The notes under the pieces are model-generated. The model saw nothing but the letters and a program-made list of their open reading frames with translations, searched no databases and was not told the DNA's origin. Position numbers and translations under genes: made by a program. Source: Phoronis australis (lineage: Eukaryota; Phoronida; Phoronidae). From it: 31,475 nucleotides of DNA. Shown here piece by piece: positions 31,468-31,475 of the stretch; the first letter of the stretch is position 1; each line of letters begins with the position of its first letter. Location of the stretch: contig NMRA01001119.1 in the NCBI GenBank assembly GCA_002633005.1, forward strand, positions 9,283 through 40,757. Direction: 5' to 3'.

Positions 31468-31475
31468 AAACGTCG

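Overview
This is a stretch of animal (metazoan) nuclear DNA. It is AT-rich, has long introns with canonical GT-AG splice sites, and is full of minisatellites and dispersed repeats. No bacterial, viral or CRISPR features are visible. The only gene I can name is on the minus strand: an orthologue of LMBRD1, the nine-pass lysosomal membrane protein needed for export of cobalamin (vitamin B12) from lysosomes. Thirteen distinct coding exons join in phase from 30560 down to the stop codon at 4250. They give 513 residues that align end to end with vertebrate LMBRD1 from about residue 24 onward. The first coding exon (start codon and first half of the first membrane helix) was not found and probably lies beyond the right edge. 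Intron lengths, many intronic minisatellites and allele-like divergence between duplicated blocks suggest a highly heterozygous invertebrate, probably marine. I cannot assign a phylum.

Layout from left to right. 1-4249: 3' flank and presumed 3' UTR, with a 17-bp tandem array near 2.1-2.27 kb and no recognisable gene. 4250-4840: the last two coding exons; the end of the penultimate exon, its splice donor and the first 21 intron bases are repeated four times as a 69-bp minisatellite. 5942-8696: a 1.36-1.40 kb near-identical direct duplication carrying two copies of one exon, with a single ambiguous base (n) exactly at the junction. It is probably two haplotypes placed side by side by the assembler. 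9049-17906: six more exons, with intronic minisatellites and a tRNA-like SINE. 17907-20550: an intron holding a 1.4-kb element with 26-bp terminal inverted repeats and a TA target duplication, inserted into an older minisatellite. 20551-23496: three exons and a 10-copy 25-bp array. 23497-30383: a 6.9-kb intron with an 18-bp array, copies of a dispersed repeat, a second duplication with an n at its junction, and an unassigned 104-residue ORF. 30384-30560: the most upstream exon found. The rest is the downstream part of intron 1, including a third copy of the dispersed repeat.

The encoded protein would act alone from this locus. In the known family it works in the lysosomal membrane with the ABC transporter ABCD4 to release cobalamin to the cytosol. 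This version ends in an aspartate run followed by Arg-Leu-Leu, a good acidic dileucine sorting signal. No new multi-gene system is visible. The most interesting points are the splice-donor minisatellite, the nested inverted-repeat element and the two duplications marked by n.
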